Assembly (NCBI GenBank): GCA_038501625.1
Contig: JAZAYU010000882.1
Coordinates: forward strand, 62,001-126,000
DNA: 64,000 nucleotides
Source: Corbicula japonica
Taxonomy: Eukaryota > Mollusca > Bivalvia > Venerida > Cyrenidae
Direction of reading: 5' to 3'
The notes under the pieces were generated by a model. That model ran no database searches. It was given only the letters and a program-made list of their open reading frames with translations, and was not told the DNA's origin. Position 1 is the first letter of the stretch. Every line of letters starts with the position of its first letter. A program made the position numbers and the translations under genes. Below, piece after piece: positions 16,181 to 29,759 of the stretch.

Positions 16181-16740
16181 AATTTGCACGGTTGTTAGAG
16201 ATATTTGAGGTGAGCTTATGTCCGAAATTTCAGGGCTCTTGACCGCCGGAAACCGGCTATTCCGGCAGCCAAACACTGTTAGAATAAAATGACAACATTA
16301 TCCCATATGAACGTGCCTTTGGAAAAATCTCATAACGGTCAAATTTGCACGGTTGTTAGAGATATTTGAGGTGAGCTTATGGCAGAATTTCAGGGCTCTT
16401 GACCGCCGGAAACCGGCTATTCCGTCAGCCAAACCCTGTTAAAATAGAATTAAATGACTACATTATCCCATATGAACGTGCCTTTGGAAAAATCCAATAA
16501 CGGTCAAATTTGCACGGTTGTAGAGATATTTGAGGCGAGCTTATGGCCGAAATTTCAGGGCTCTTGACCACCAGCAACCGGCTACCCCGGCAGCCAAACA
16601 TTGTTAAAATAGAATAAAATGACTATATTATCCGAAACGAACGAGCCTTTGGAAAAATCCAATAACGATCAGATTTGCACGGTTGTTAGAGATATTTGAG
16701 GTGAGCTTATGGCCGAAATTTCAGGGCTCTTGACCGCCGG

Positions 16741-16850
16741 CAACCGGCTGTTCCGGTTGTTAGAGATATTTGAGGTGAGCTTATCGCCGAAATTTCAGGG
16801 CTCTTGACCGCCGGCAACTGGGTATTCCGGCAGCCAAACACTGTTAGAAT
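16741..16850. repeat. Internally deleted monomer near the array edge
   Basis: At 16751-16760 the core TTCCGG runs directly into TTGTTAGAGATATTTGAGG, skipping roughly 105 bases of the monomer. CCGG/ACGG microhomology fits an illegitimate recombination join. Confidence 0.8.
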
Positions 16851-17519
16851 AAAATGACAACATTATCCCATGTGAACGTGCCTTTAGAAAAATCTCATAA
16901 CGGTCAAATTTGCACGGTTGTTAGAGATATTTGAGGTGAGATAATGGCCGAAATTTCAGGGCTCTTGACCGCCGGAAACCGGCTATTCCGGCAGCCAAAC
17001 ACTGTTAAAATAGAATAAAATGACTATATTATCCCATATGAACATGCCTTTGGAAAAATCGAATAACGGTCAAATTTGCACGGTTGTTAGAGATATTTGA
17101 GGTGAGCTCATGGCCGAAATTTCAGGGCTCTTGACCGCCGGCAACCGGCTATTCCGGCAGCCAAACACTGTTAAATTAGAATAAAATGACTACATTATCC
17201 CATATGAACGTGCCTTTGGAAAAATCCAATAACGGTCAAATTTGCACGGTTGTTAGAGATATTTGAGGTGAGCTTATGGCCGAAATTTCAGGGCTCTTGA
17301 CCGCCGGCAACCGGCTATTCCGGCAGCCAAACACTGTTAAAATAGAATAAAATGACTATATTATCCCATACAAACGTGCCTTTGGAAAAATCCAATAACG
17401 GTCAAATTTGCACGGTTGTCAGAGATATTTGAGGTGAGCTCATGGCCGAAATTTCAGGGCTCTTGACCGCCGGCAACCGGCTATTCCGCCAGCCAAACAC
17501 TGTTAAAATAGAATAAAAT

Positions 17520-20500
17520 GACAATATTATCCCTTATGAACGTGCCTTTGGAAAAATCCAATAACGGTCAAATTTGCACGGTTGATAGAGATATTTGAGG
17601 TAAGCTTATGGCCGAAATTTCAGGGCTCTTGACAGCCGGCAACCGGCTATTCCGGCAGCCAAACACTGTTAAAATAGAATAAAATGACTACATTATCCCA
17701 TATGAACGTGCCTTTGGAAAAATCCAATAACGGTCAAATTTGCACGGGTGTTAGAGATATTTGAGGTGAGCTTATGGCCGAAATTTCAGGGCTCTTGACC
17801 GCCGGCAACCGGCTATTCCAGCAGCCAAACACTGTTAAAATAGAATAAAATGACTACATTATCCCATATGAACGTGCCTTTGGAAAAATCCAATAACGGT
17901 CGAATTTTCACTGTTGTTAGAGATATTTGAGGTGAACTTATGGCCGAAATTTCAGGGCTCTTGACCGCCGGCAACCGGCTATTCCGGCAGCCAAACACTG
18001 TTAAAATAGAATAAAATGACTACATTATCAAATATGAACGTGCCTTTGGAAAATTCCAATCGCGGTCAAACTTGCACGGTTGTTAGAGATATTTGAGGTG
18101 AAATTATGGTCGAAATTTCAAGGCTCTTGACCGCCGGCAACCGGCTATTCCGGCAGCCAAACACTGTTAGAATAAAATGACTACATTATCCCATATGAAC
18201 GTGCCTTTGGAAAAATCCAGTAATGGTCAAATTTGCACGGTTGTTAAAAACGTTTGAGGTGAGCTTATGGCCGAAATTTCAGGGCTCTTGACCGCCGGCC
18301 ACAGGCTATTCCGGCAGCCAAACACTGTTAAAATAGAATAAAATGACTACATTATCCCATATGAACGTGCCTTTTAAAAATCCAATAACGGTCAAATTTG
18401 CACGGTTGTTAGAGATATTTGAGGTGAGTTTATGACCGATTAAGGGCTCTTGACCGCCGGCAACCGGCTATTCCGCCTGACTACATTATCCCATTTGAAC
18501 GTGCCTTTGGAAAAATCCAATAACGGTCAAATTTGCACGGTTGTTAGACATATTTTAGGTGAGCTTATGGCCGAAATTTCAGGGCTTTTGACCGCCGGCA
18601 ACCGGCTATTCCGCCAGCCAAACACTGTTAAAATAGAATAAAATTACTTCATTATCCCATATCAACGTGCCTTTGGAAAAATCCAATAACGATCAGATTT
18701 GCACGGTTGTTAGAGATATTTGTGGTGAGCTTATGGCCGAAATTTTAGGGCTCTTGACCGCCGGCAACCGGCTATTCCGGCAGCCAAACACTGTTAGAAT
18801 AAAATGACTATATTATCCCATATGAACGTGCCTTTGGAAAAATCCAATAACGGTCAAATTTGCACGGTTGTTAGAGGTATTTGAGGTGAGCTCATGGCCG
18901 AAATTTCAGGGCTCTTGACCGCCGGCAACCGGCTATTCCGTCAGCCAAACACAGTTAAATTAGAATAAAATGACTATATTATCCCATATGAACGAGCCTA
19001 TGGAAAAATCCAATAACGGTCAAATTTGCACGGTTGTTAAAGATATTTCAGGTAAGCTTATGGCCGAAATTTCAGGGCTCTTGACCGCCGGCAACCGGCT
19101 ATTCCGCCAGCCAAACACTGTTAAAATAGAATACAATTACTACATTATCCCATATGAACGTGCCTTTGGAAAAATCCAATAACGGTCAAATTTGCACGGT
19201 TGTCAGAGATATTTGAGGTGAGCTAATGGCCGAAATTTCAGGGCTCTTGACCGCCGGCAACCGATTATTCCGCCAGCCAAACACTGTTAAAATAGAATAA
19301 AATGACAACATTATCCCATATGAACGTGCCTTTGGAAAAATCCAATAACGGTCAAATTTTTGCACGGTTGATAGAAATGTTTGAGGTAAGCTTATGGCCG
19401 AAATTTCAGGGCTCTTGACCGCCGGCAACCGGCTATTCCGGCAGCCAAACACTGTTAAAATAGAATAAAATGACTACATTATCCCATATGAACGTGCCTT
19501 TGGAAAAATCCAATAACGGTCAAATTTGCACGGGTGTTAGAGATATTGGAGGTGAGCTTATGGCCGAAATTTCAGGGCTCTTGACCGCCGGCAACCGGCT
19601 ATTCCAGCAGCCAAACACTGTTAAAATAGAATAAAATGACTACATTATCCCATATGAACGTGCCTTTGGAAAAATCCAATAACGGTCGAATTTTCACTGT
19701 TGTTAGAGATATTTGAGGTGAACTTATGGCCGAAATTTCAGGGCTCTTGACCGCCGGCAACCGTCTATTCCGGCAGCCAGACACTGTTAAAATAGAATAA
19801 AATGACTACATTATGAAATATGAACGTGCCTTTGGAAAATTCCAATCGCGGTCAAACTTGCACGGTTGTTAGAGATATTTGAGGTGAAATTATGGTCGAA
19901 ATTTCAGGGCTCTTGACCGCCGGCAACCGGCTATTCCGGCAGTCAAACACTGTTAGAATAAAATGACTACATTATCCCTTATGAACGTGCCTTTGGAAAA
20001 ATCCAGTAATGGTCAAATTTGCACGGTTGTTAAAAACGTTTGAGGTGAGCTTATGGCCGAAATTTCAGGGCTCTTGACCGCCGGCCACAGGCTATTCCGG
20101 CAGCCAAACACTGTTAAAATAAAATAAAATGACTTCATTATCCCATATGAACGTGCCTTTTAAAAATCCAATAACGGTCAAATTTGCACGGTTGTTAGAG
20201 ATATTTGAGGTGAGCTTATGACCGATTAAGAGCTCTTGACCGCCGGCAACCGGCTATTCCGCCTGACTACATTATCCCATATGAACGTGCCTTTGGAAAA
20301 ATCCAATATCGGTCAAATTTGCACGGTTGTTAGAGATATTTTAGGTGAGCTTATGGCCGAAATTTCAGGGCTCTTGACCGCCGGCAACCGTCTATTCCGG
20401 CAGCCAGACACTGTTAAAATAGAATAAAATTACTTCATTATCCCATATCAACGTGCCTTTCGAAAAATCCAATAACGGTCAAATTTGCATGGTTGTTAGA

Positions 20501-20646
20501 GATATTTGTGGTGAGCTTATGGCCGAAATTTTGGGGCTCTTGACCGCCGGCAACCGGCTATTCCGGCAGCCAAACACTGTTAGAATAAAATGACTATATT
20601 ATACCATATGAACGTGCCTTTGGAAAAATCCAATAACGGTCATATT
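17520..20646. repeat. Higher-order duplication, 1786 bp period (about 11 monomers)
   Basis: Variant features of 17520-18860 reappear at 19305-20646 with a constant offset of 1786: ATTCCAGCAGCC (17816/19602), GGTCGAATTTTCACTGTTG (17898/19684), TTCCAATCGCGGTCAAAC, the mutant TTAAAAACGTTTGAGG and the deleted monomer TTCCGCCTGAC (18471/20257). The two copies differ by a handful of substitutions. Confidence 0.9.
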
Positions 20647-22099
20647 TGCACGGTTGTTAGAGATATTTGGGGCGAGCTTATGGCCGAAATTTCAGGGCTC
20701 TTGACCGCCGGCAACAGGCTATTCCGGCAGCCAAACACTGTTAAAATAGAATAAAATGACTATATTATCCCATATGAACGTGCCTTTGGAAAAATCCAAT
20801 AACGGTCAAATTTGCACTGCTGTTAGAGATATTTGAGGTGAGCTTATGGCCGAAATTTCAGGGCTCTTGACCGCCGGCAACCGGCTATTCCGGCAGCCAA
20901 ACACTTCTAAAATAGAATAAAATGACTATATCATCCCATATGAACGTGCTTTTGGAAAAATCCAGTGACGGTCAAATTTGCACGGTTGTTTCAGATATTT
21001 GAGGTGAGCTTATGGCCGAAATTTCAGGGCTCTTGACCGCCGGCAACCGGCTATTCTGGCAGCCAAACACTGTTTAAATAGAATAAAATGACAATATTGT
21101 CCCACATGAACGTGCCTTTGGAAAAATCCAATAACAGTCAAATTTGCACGGTTGTAAGAGATATTTGAGGTGAGCGTATGGCCGAAATTTCAGGGCTCTT
21201 GACCGCCGGCAACCGGCTATTCCGGCAGCCAAACACTGTTAAAATAGAATAAAATGACTATATTTTCCGATATGAACGTGCCTTTGGAAAAATCCAATAA
21301 CGGTCAAATTTGCATGGTTGTTAGAGATATTTGAGGTGAGCTTATGGCCGAAATTTCAGGGCCCTTGACCGCCGGCAACTGGGTATTCCGGCAGCCAAAC
21401 ACTGTTAAAATAGAATAAAATGACTATATTATCCGATATGAACGTGCCTTTAGAAAAATACAATAACGGTCAAATTTGCATGGTTGTTAGAAATGTTTTA
21501 GGTGAGCTTATGGCCGAAATTTCAGGGCTCTTGTCCTACGGCAACCGGCTATTCCGGCAGCCAAACTTTGTTAAAATAGAATAAAATGACTATATTATCC
21601 GATATGAACGTGCCTTTAGAAAAATACAATAACGGTCAAATTTGCATGGTTGTTAGAAATGTTTTAGGTGAGCTTATGGCCGAAATTTCAGGGCTCTTGT
21701 CCTCCGGCAACCGGCTATTCCGGCAGCCAAACTTTGTTAAAATATAATAAAATGACTACATTATCCCATATTAAGGTGCCTTTGGAAAAATCCAATAACG
21801 GTCAAATGTGCACGGTTGTTAGAGATATTTGAGGTGAGCTTTTGGCCGAAATTTCAGGGCTCTTGACCGCCGGCAACAAGCTATTCCGGCAGCCAAACAC
21901 TGTTAAAATAGAGAAAAATGACTACATTATCCCATATGAACGTGCCTTTGGAAAAATCCAATAACGGTCAAATTTGCACGCTTGTTAGAGATATTTGAGG
22001 TGAGCTTATGGCCGAAGTTTCAGGGCTCTTGATCCCCGGCAACCGGCTATTCCGGCAGCCAAACACTGTTAAAATAGAATAAAATGACTACATTATCCC

Positions 22100-24711
22100 A
22101 TATGAACGTGCCTTTGGAAAAATCCAATAACGGTCAAATTTGCACGGTTGTTAGAGATACTTGAGGTGAGCTTATTGCCGAAATTTCAGGGCTCTTGAGC
22201 ACCGGCAACCGGCTATTCCGGCAGCCAAACTCTGTTAAAATAGAGTTAAATGACAACATTAACCCATATGAAAGTTTGGAAAAATCCAATAACGGTCAAA
22301 TTTCCACGGTTATTAGAGATATTTGAGGTGAGCTTATGGCCGAAATTTCAGGGCTCTTGACCGCCGGCAACCGGCTATTCCGGCAGCCAAACACTGATAA
22401 AACGACTACATTATCCCAAATAAAACGTGCCTTTGGAAAAATCCAATAACTGTCAAATTTGCACGGTTGTTAGAGATATTTGAGGTGAGCTAATGGCCGA
22501 AATGTGAGGGCTCTTGACCGCCGGAAAACGGCTATTCCGTCAGTCAAACACTGTTAAAATAGAATAAAATGAGTACATTATCCCATATGAACGTGCCTTT
22601 GGAAAATCCAATAACGGTCAAATTTTCACGGATGTTAGAGATATTTAAGGTGAGCTTATGGCCGAAATTTCAGGGCACTTGACCGCCGGCAACCGGCTTA
22701 TCCGGCAGCCAAACGCTGTTAGAATAAAATGACTACATTTTCCCAAATAAAACGTGCCTTTGGAAAAATCCAATAATGGTCAAATTTGCAGGGTTGTTAG
22801 AGAAATGTGATGTGAGCGAATGGCCGAAATTTCAGGGCTATTGACCTTCGGAAACCGGCTATTCCGTCAGCCAAACACTGTTAAAATAGAATAAAATGAC
22901 TTCATTATCCCATATGAACGTGCCTTTGGAAAAAATTCAATAACGGTCAAATTTGCACGGTTGTTAAAGATATTAGACGTAAGCTTATGGCCGAAATTTC
23001 AGGGCTCTTGACCGCCGGCAACCGGCTATTCCGGCAGCCAAACACTTTTAAAATAGAATAAAATGACTATATTATCCCATATGAACGTGCATTTAGAAAA
23101 GTACAATAACGGTCAAATTTGCACGGTTGTTAGAAATATTTTAGGTGAGCTTATGGTCGAAATTTCAGGGCTCTTGACCGCCGGCAACCGTCTATTCCGG
23201 TAGCCAAACACTGTTAAAATAGAATAAAATGACTACATTATCCCATATGAACGTGCCTTTGGAAAAATCCAATAACGGTCAAATGTGCACGGTTGTTAGA
23301 GATATTTGAGGTGAGCTTATGGCCGAAATTTCAGGGCTCTTGACCGCCGGCAACCGGCTATTCCGTCAGCCATACACTGTTAAAATAGAATAAAATGACT
23401 ATATTATCCCATATGAACGTGCCTTTGGAAAAATCCAATAACGGTCAAATTTGCACGGTTGTTAGAGATACTTGAGGTGAGCTTATTGCCGAAATTTCAG
23501 GGCTCTTGACCACCGGCAACCGGCTATTCCGGCAGCCAAACTCTGTTAAAATAGAGTTAAATGACAACATTAACCCATATGAAAGTTTGGAAAAATCCAA
23601 TAACGGTCAAATTTCCACGGTTATTAGAGATATTTGAGGTGAGCTTATGGCCGAAATTTCAGGGCTCTTGACCGCCGGCAACCGGCTATTCCGGCAGCCA
23701 AACACTGATAAAACGACTACATTATCCCAAATAAAACGTGCCTTTGGAAAAATCCAATAACTGTCAAATTTGCACGGTTGTTAGAGATATTTGAGGTTAG
23801 CTAATGGCCGAAATGTGAGGGCTCTTGACCGCCGGAAAACGGCTATTCCGTCAGTCAAACACTGTTAAAATAGAATAAAATGACTACATTATCCCATATG
23901 AACGTGCCTTTGGAAAATCCAATAACGGTCAAATTTTCACGGATGTTAGAGATATTTAAGGTGAGCTTATGGCCGAAATTTCAGGGCACTTGACCGCCGT
24001 CAACCGGCTTTTCCGGCAGCCAAACGCTGTTAGAATAAAATGACTACATTTTCCCAAATAAAACGTGCCTTTGGAAAAATCCAATAATGGTCAAATTTGC
24101 AGGGTTGTTAGAGAAATGTGATGTGAGCGAATGGCCGAAATTTCAGGGCTATTGACCTTCGGAAACCGGCTATTCCGTCAGCCAAACACTGTTAAAATAG
24201 AATAAAATGACTTCATTATCCCATATGAACGTGCCTTTGGAAAAAATTCAATAACGGTCAAATTTGCACGGTTGTTAAAGATATTAGACGTAAGCTTATG
24301 GCCGAAATTTCAGGGCTCTTGACCGCCGGCAACCGGCTATTCCGGCAGCCAAACACTTTTAAAATAGAATAAAATGACTATATTATCCCATATGAACGTG
24401 CATTTAGAAAAGTACAATAACGGTCAAATTTGCACGGTTGTTAGAAATATTTTAGGTGAGCTTATGGTCGAAATTTCAGGGCTCTTGACCGCCGGCAACC
24501 GTCTATTCCGGTAGCCAAACACTGTTAAAATAGAATAAAATGACTACATTATCCCATATGAACGTGCCTTTGGAAAAATCCAATAACGGTCAAATGTGCA
24601 CGGTTGTTAGAGATATTTGAGGTGAGCTTATGGCCGAAATTTCAGGGCTCTTGACCGCCGGCAACCGGCTATTCCGTCAGCCAAACACTATTAAAATAGA
24701 ATAAAATGACT
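22100..24711. repeat. Higher-order duplication, 1311 bp period (8 monomers)
   Basis: 22100-23400 and 23411-24711 share a series of odd variants at an offset of exactly 1311: GATACTTGAGGTGAGC (22157/23468), CATATGAAAGTTTGGA, AGAAATGTGATGTGAGCGAA and GTCTATTCCGGTAGCC (23190/24501). The copies are nearly identical, so the event is recent relative to monomer divergence. Confidence 0.92.
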
Positions 24712-27700
24712 ATATTATCCCATATGAACGTGCCTTTGGAAAAATCCAATAACGGTCAAATTTGCACGGTTGTTAGAGATGTTTGAGGGGAGCTTATGGC
24801 CGAAGTTTCAGGGCTCTTGATCCCCGGCAACCGGCTATTCCGTCAGCCAGACTCTGTTAAAATACAATAAAATGACTTCATTATCCCTCATGAACGTGCC
24901 TTTGGAAAAATCCAATAAAGGTCAAATTTGCACGGTTGTTAGAGATATTTGAGGTGATCTTATGGCCGAAATTTCAGGGCTCTTGACCGCCGGCAACAGG
25001 CTATTCCGGCAGCCAAACACTGTTAAAATAGAATAAAATGACTATATTATCCCATACGAACGTGCCTTTGGAAAAATCCAATAACGGTCAAATTTGCAGG
25101 GTTGTTAGAGATATTTGAGGTGAGCTGATGGCCGAAATTTCAGGGCTCTTGATCTCCGGCCACCGGCTATTCCGGCAGCCAAACACTGTTAAAATAGAAT
25201 AAAATGACTACATTAACCGATATGAACGTGCCTTTAAAAAATACAATAAAGGTCAAATTTGCACGGTTGTTAGAAATTTTTTAGGTGAGCTTATGGCCGA
25301 AATTTCAGGGCTCTTGACCGCCGGCAACCGGCTATTGCGGCAGCAAAACACTGTTAAAATAGAATAAAATGACTATATTATCCCATATTAAGGTGCCTTT
25401 GGAAAAATCCAATAACGGTCAAATGTGCACGGTTGTTAGAGATATTTTAAGGTGAGCTTATGGCCGAAATTTCAGGGCTCTTGACCGCCGGAAACAAGCA
25501 ATTCCGGCAGCCAAACACTGTTAAAATAGAATAAAATGACTACATTATCCCATATGAACGTGCCTTTGGAAAAATCCAATAACGGTCAAATTTGCACGGC
25601 TGTTAGAGATATTTGAGGTGAGGTTATGGCCGAAATTTCAGGGCTCTTGACCGCCGGCAACCGGCTATTCCGGCAGCCAAACTTTGTTAAAATAGAATAA
25701 AATGACTATATTATCCCTCATGAACGTGCCTTTGGAAAAATCCAATAACGGTCAAATTTGCACGGTTGTTAGAGATATTTGAGGTGAGCTTATGGACGAA
25801 ATTTCAGGGCTCTTGACTTCCGGCAAGCGGCTATTCCGGCAGCCAAACACTGTTAAAAAAGAGTAAAATTACTACATTATCCCATATGAACGTGCCTTTG
25901 GAAAAATCCAATAACGGTCAAATTTGCACGGTTGTTAGAGATATTTGAGGTGAGCTTATGGCCGAAATTTCAGGGCTCTTGACCGCCGGCAACAAGCTAT
26001 TCCGGCAGCCAAACACTGTTAAAATAGAATAAAATGACTACATTATGCGATATAAACGTGCCTTTGGAAAAATCCAATAACGGTCAAATTTGCACGGTTG
26101 TTAGAGATATTTGAGGTGAGCTTATATCCGAAGTTTCAGGGCTCTTGATCCCCGGCAACCGGCTATTCCGGCAGCCAAACTTTGTTAAAATAGAATAAAA
26201 TGACTACATTATCCCATATGAACGTGCCTTTGGAAAAATCCAATAACGGTCAAATTTGCACGGTTGTTAGAGATATTTGAGGTGAGGTTATGGACGAAAT
26301 TTCATGGCTGTTGACCGCCGGCAACCGGCTATTCCGGCAGCCAAACACTGTTAAAAAGAATTAAAATTACTACATTATCCCATATGAACGTGCCTTTGGA
26401 AAAATCCAATATCGATGAAATTTGCACGGTTGTTAGAGATATTTGAGGTGAAATTATGGCCGAAATTTAAGGGCTCTTGACAGCCGTCAACATGCTATTC
26501 CATCAGCCAAACACTGTTAAAATAGAATAAAATGACTATATTATCCCATATGAACGTGCCTTTGGAAAAATCCAATAACGGTCAAATTTGCACTGTTGTT
26601 AGAGATAATTGAGGTGAGCTTATGGCCGAAAGTTCAGGGCTCTTGACCGCCGGCAACCGGCTATTCCGGCAGCCAAACACTGTTAAAATATAATAAAATG
26701 ACTACATTATTCCATATGAACGTGCCTTTGGAAAAGTCCAATAACGGTCAAATTTGCACGGTGGTTAGAGATCTTTGAGGTGAGCTTATGACCGAAATTT
26801 CAGGGCTGTTGACCGCCGGCAACCGGTTATTCCGCCTTACTATATTATCCCATTTGAACGAACCTTTGGAAAAATCCAATAACGGTCAAATTTGCACGGT
26901 TGTTAGAGATATTTGAGGTGAGCTTATGGCCGAAATTTCAGGGCTCTTTACCGCCGGCAACCGGCTATTCCGGCAGCCAAACACTGTTAAAATAGAATAA
27001 AATGACTATATTATCCCATATGAACGTGCCCTTGGAAAAATCCAATAACGGTCAAATTTGCACGGTTGTAAGAGATATTTAAGATGAGCTCATGGCCGAA
27101 ATTTCAGGGCTCTTGACCGGCGGCAACCGGCTATTCCGTCAGCCAAACACTGTTAAAGTAGAATAAAATGACTATATTATCCCATATGAACGTGCCTATG
27201 GAAAAATATAATAACGGTCAAATTTGCACGGTTGTTAAAGATATTTGAGGTGAGCTTATGGCCGAAATTTCAGGGCTTTTGACCGCCGGCAACCGGCTTT
27301 TCCGGCAGCCAAACAGTGTAAATATAGAATAAAATGACTACATTATCCCATATGAACATGCCTTTGGAAAAATCCAATAACGGTCATATTTGCACGGTTG
27401 TTAGAGATATTTGAGGCGAGCTTATGGCCGAAATTTCAGGGCTCTTGACCGCCGGCAACAGGTTTTTCCGGCAGCCAAACTCTGTTAAAATAGAATAAAA
27501 TGACTACATTATCCCATATGAACGTGCCTTTTAAAAATCCAATAACGGTCAAATTTGCACTGTTGTTAGAGATATTTCATGTGAGCTTACGGCCGAAATT
27601 TCAGGGCTCTTGATCCCCTGCAACCGGCTATTCCGGCACCCAATCTCTTCTAAAATAGAATAAAATGACTATATTATCCCATATGAACGTGCCTTTGGAA

Positions 27701-29759
27701 AAATCCAGTGACGGTCAAATTTGCACGGTTGTTAGAGATATTTGAGGTGAGCTTATGGCCGAAATTTCAGGGCTGTTGACCGACGGCAACCGGCTATTCC
27801 GGCAGCCAAACACTGTCAAAATACAATAAAATGACTACATTATCCCATATGAACGTGCCTTTGGAAAAATCCAATAACGGTCAAATTTTGCACGGTTGTT
27901 AGGGACATTTGAGGTGAGTTTGTGGCCGAAATTTCAGGGCTCTTGACCGCCGGCAACCGGCTATTCCGGCAGCCAAACTTTGTTAAATTCGAATAAAACG
28001 ACTATATTATCCCATATGAACGTGCCTTTGGAAAAATCCAATTACGGTCAAATTTGCACGGTTGTTAGAGATATTTGAGGTGAGCCTATGGGCGAAATTT
28101 CAGGGCTCTTGACCGCCGGCAACCGGCTATTCCGGCAGCGAAACACTGATAAATAGAATAAAATGACAACATTATCCCATATGAACGTGCCTTTTGAAAA
28201 ATCCAATCACGGTCAAATTTGCACGGTTGTTAGATATATTTGAGGTGAGCTTGTTGCCGAAATTTCAGGGCTCTTGACCGCCGAAAACCGGCTATTCCGG
28301 CAGCCAAACACTGTTAAAATAGAACAAAATGACTACATTATCCCATATGAACGTGCCTTTAGAAAAATCCAATAACGGTCAAATTTGCACGGTTGTTAGA
28401 GATATTTGAGGTGAGATAATGGCCGAAATTTCAGGGCTCCTGACAGCCGGCAACCGGCTATTCCGGCAGCCAAAAACTGTTAAAATAGAATAAAATTACT
28501 ATATTATCCCATATGAACTTGCCTTTGGAAAGATCCAATAACGGTCAAATTTGCACGGTTGTTAGAGATATTTGAGGTGAGCTTATGGCCGGAATGTCAG
28601 GGCTTTTGACCGCCGGCAACCGGCTATTCCGACTGCCAAACACTGTGACAATAAAATGACTACATTTTCCCAAATAAAACGTGCCTTTGGAAAAATCCAA
28701 TAACGGTCAAATTTGCACGGTTGTTAGAGTTATTTGAGGTGATCTTATGGCCGAAATTTCAGGGCTCTTGACCGCCGGAAACTGGCTATTCCATCAGCCA
28801 ACCACTGTTAAAATATAATAAAATTACTTCATTATGCCATATGAACGTGCCTTTGGAAAAATCCAATAACGGTCAAATTTGCACGGTTGTTAGAGATATT
28901 TGAGGTGAGCTTATGGCCGAAATTTCAGGGCTCTTGACAGCCGGCAACCGGCTATTCCGTCAGCCAAACACTGTTAAAATAGAATAAAATGACTACATTA
29001 TCCCATATGAACGTGCCTTTGGAAAAATCCAATAACGGTCAAATTTGCACGGGTGTTAGAGATATTTGAGGTGAGCTTATGGCCGAACTTTCAGGGCTCT
29101 TGATAGCCGGCAACCGGCTATTCAGGCAGCCAAACAATGTTAAAATAGAATAAAATGACTACATTATCCCATATGAACGTGCCTTTGGAAAAATCCAATA
29201 ACGGTCAAATTTGCACGGTTGTTAGAGATATTTGAGGAGAGCTTATGGCCGAAATTTCAGGGCTTTTGACCGCCGGCAACCGGCTATTCCGGTAGCCAAA
29301 CACTGTTAAAATAGAATAAAATGACTTCATGATCCCATATGAACGTGCCTTTGGAAAACCCAATAACGGTCAAATTTGCACGGTTGTTAGAGATATGTGA
29401 GGTGAGCTTATGGCCGAAATTTCAGGGCTCTTGACCGCCTGCAACCGGCTATTCCGGCAGCCAAACACTGTTAAAATAGAATAAAATGACTACATTATCC
29501 CATATGAACGTGCCTTTGGAAAAATCCAGTAACGGTCAAATTTGCACGGTTGTTAGAGATATTTGAGGTGAGCTTATGGCCGGAATTTCAGGGCTTTTGA
29601 CCGCCGGCAACCGGCTATTCCGGCAGCCAAACACTGTGACAATAAAATGACTACATTTTCCCAAATAAAACGTGCCTTTGAAAAAATCCAATAACGGTCA
29701 AATTTGCACGGTTGTAAGAGTTATTTGAGGTGATCTTATCGCCGAAATTTCAGGGCTCT

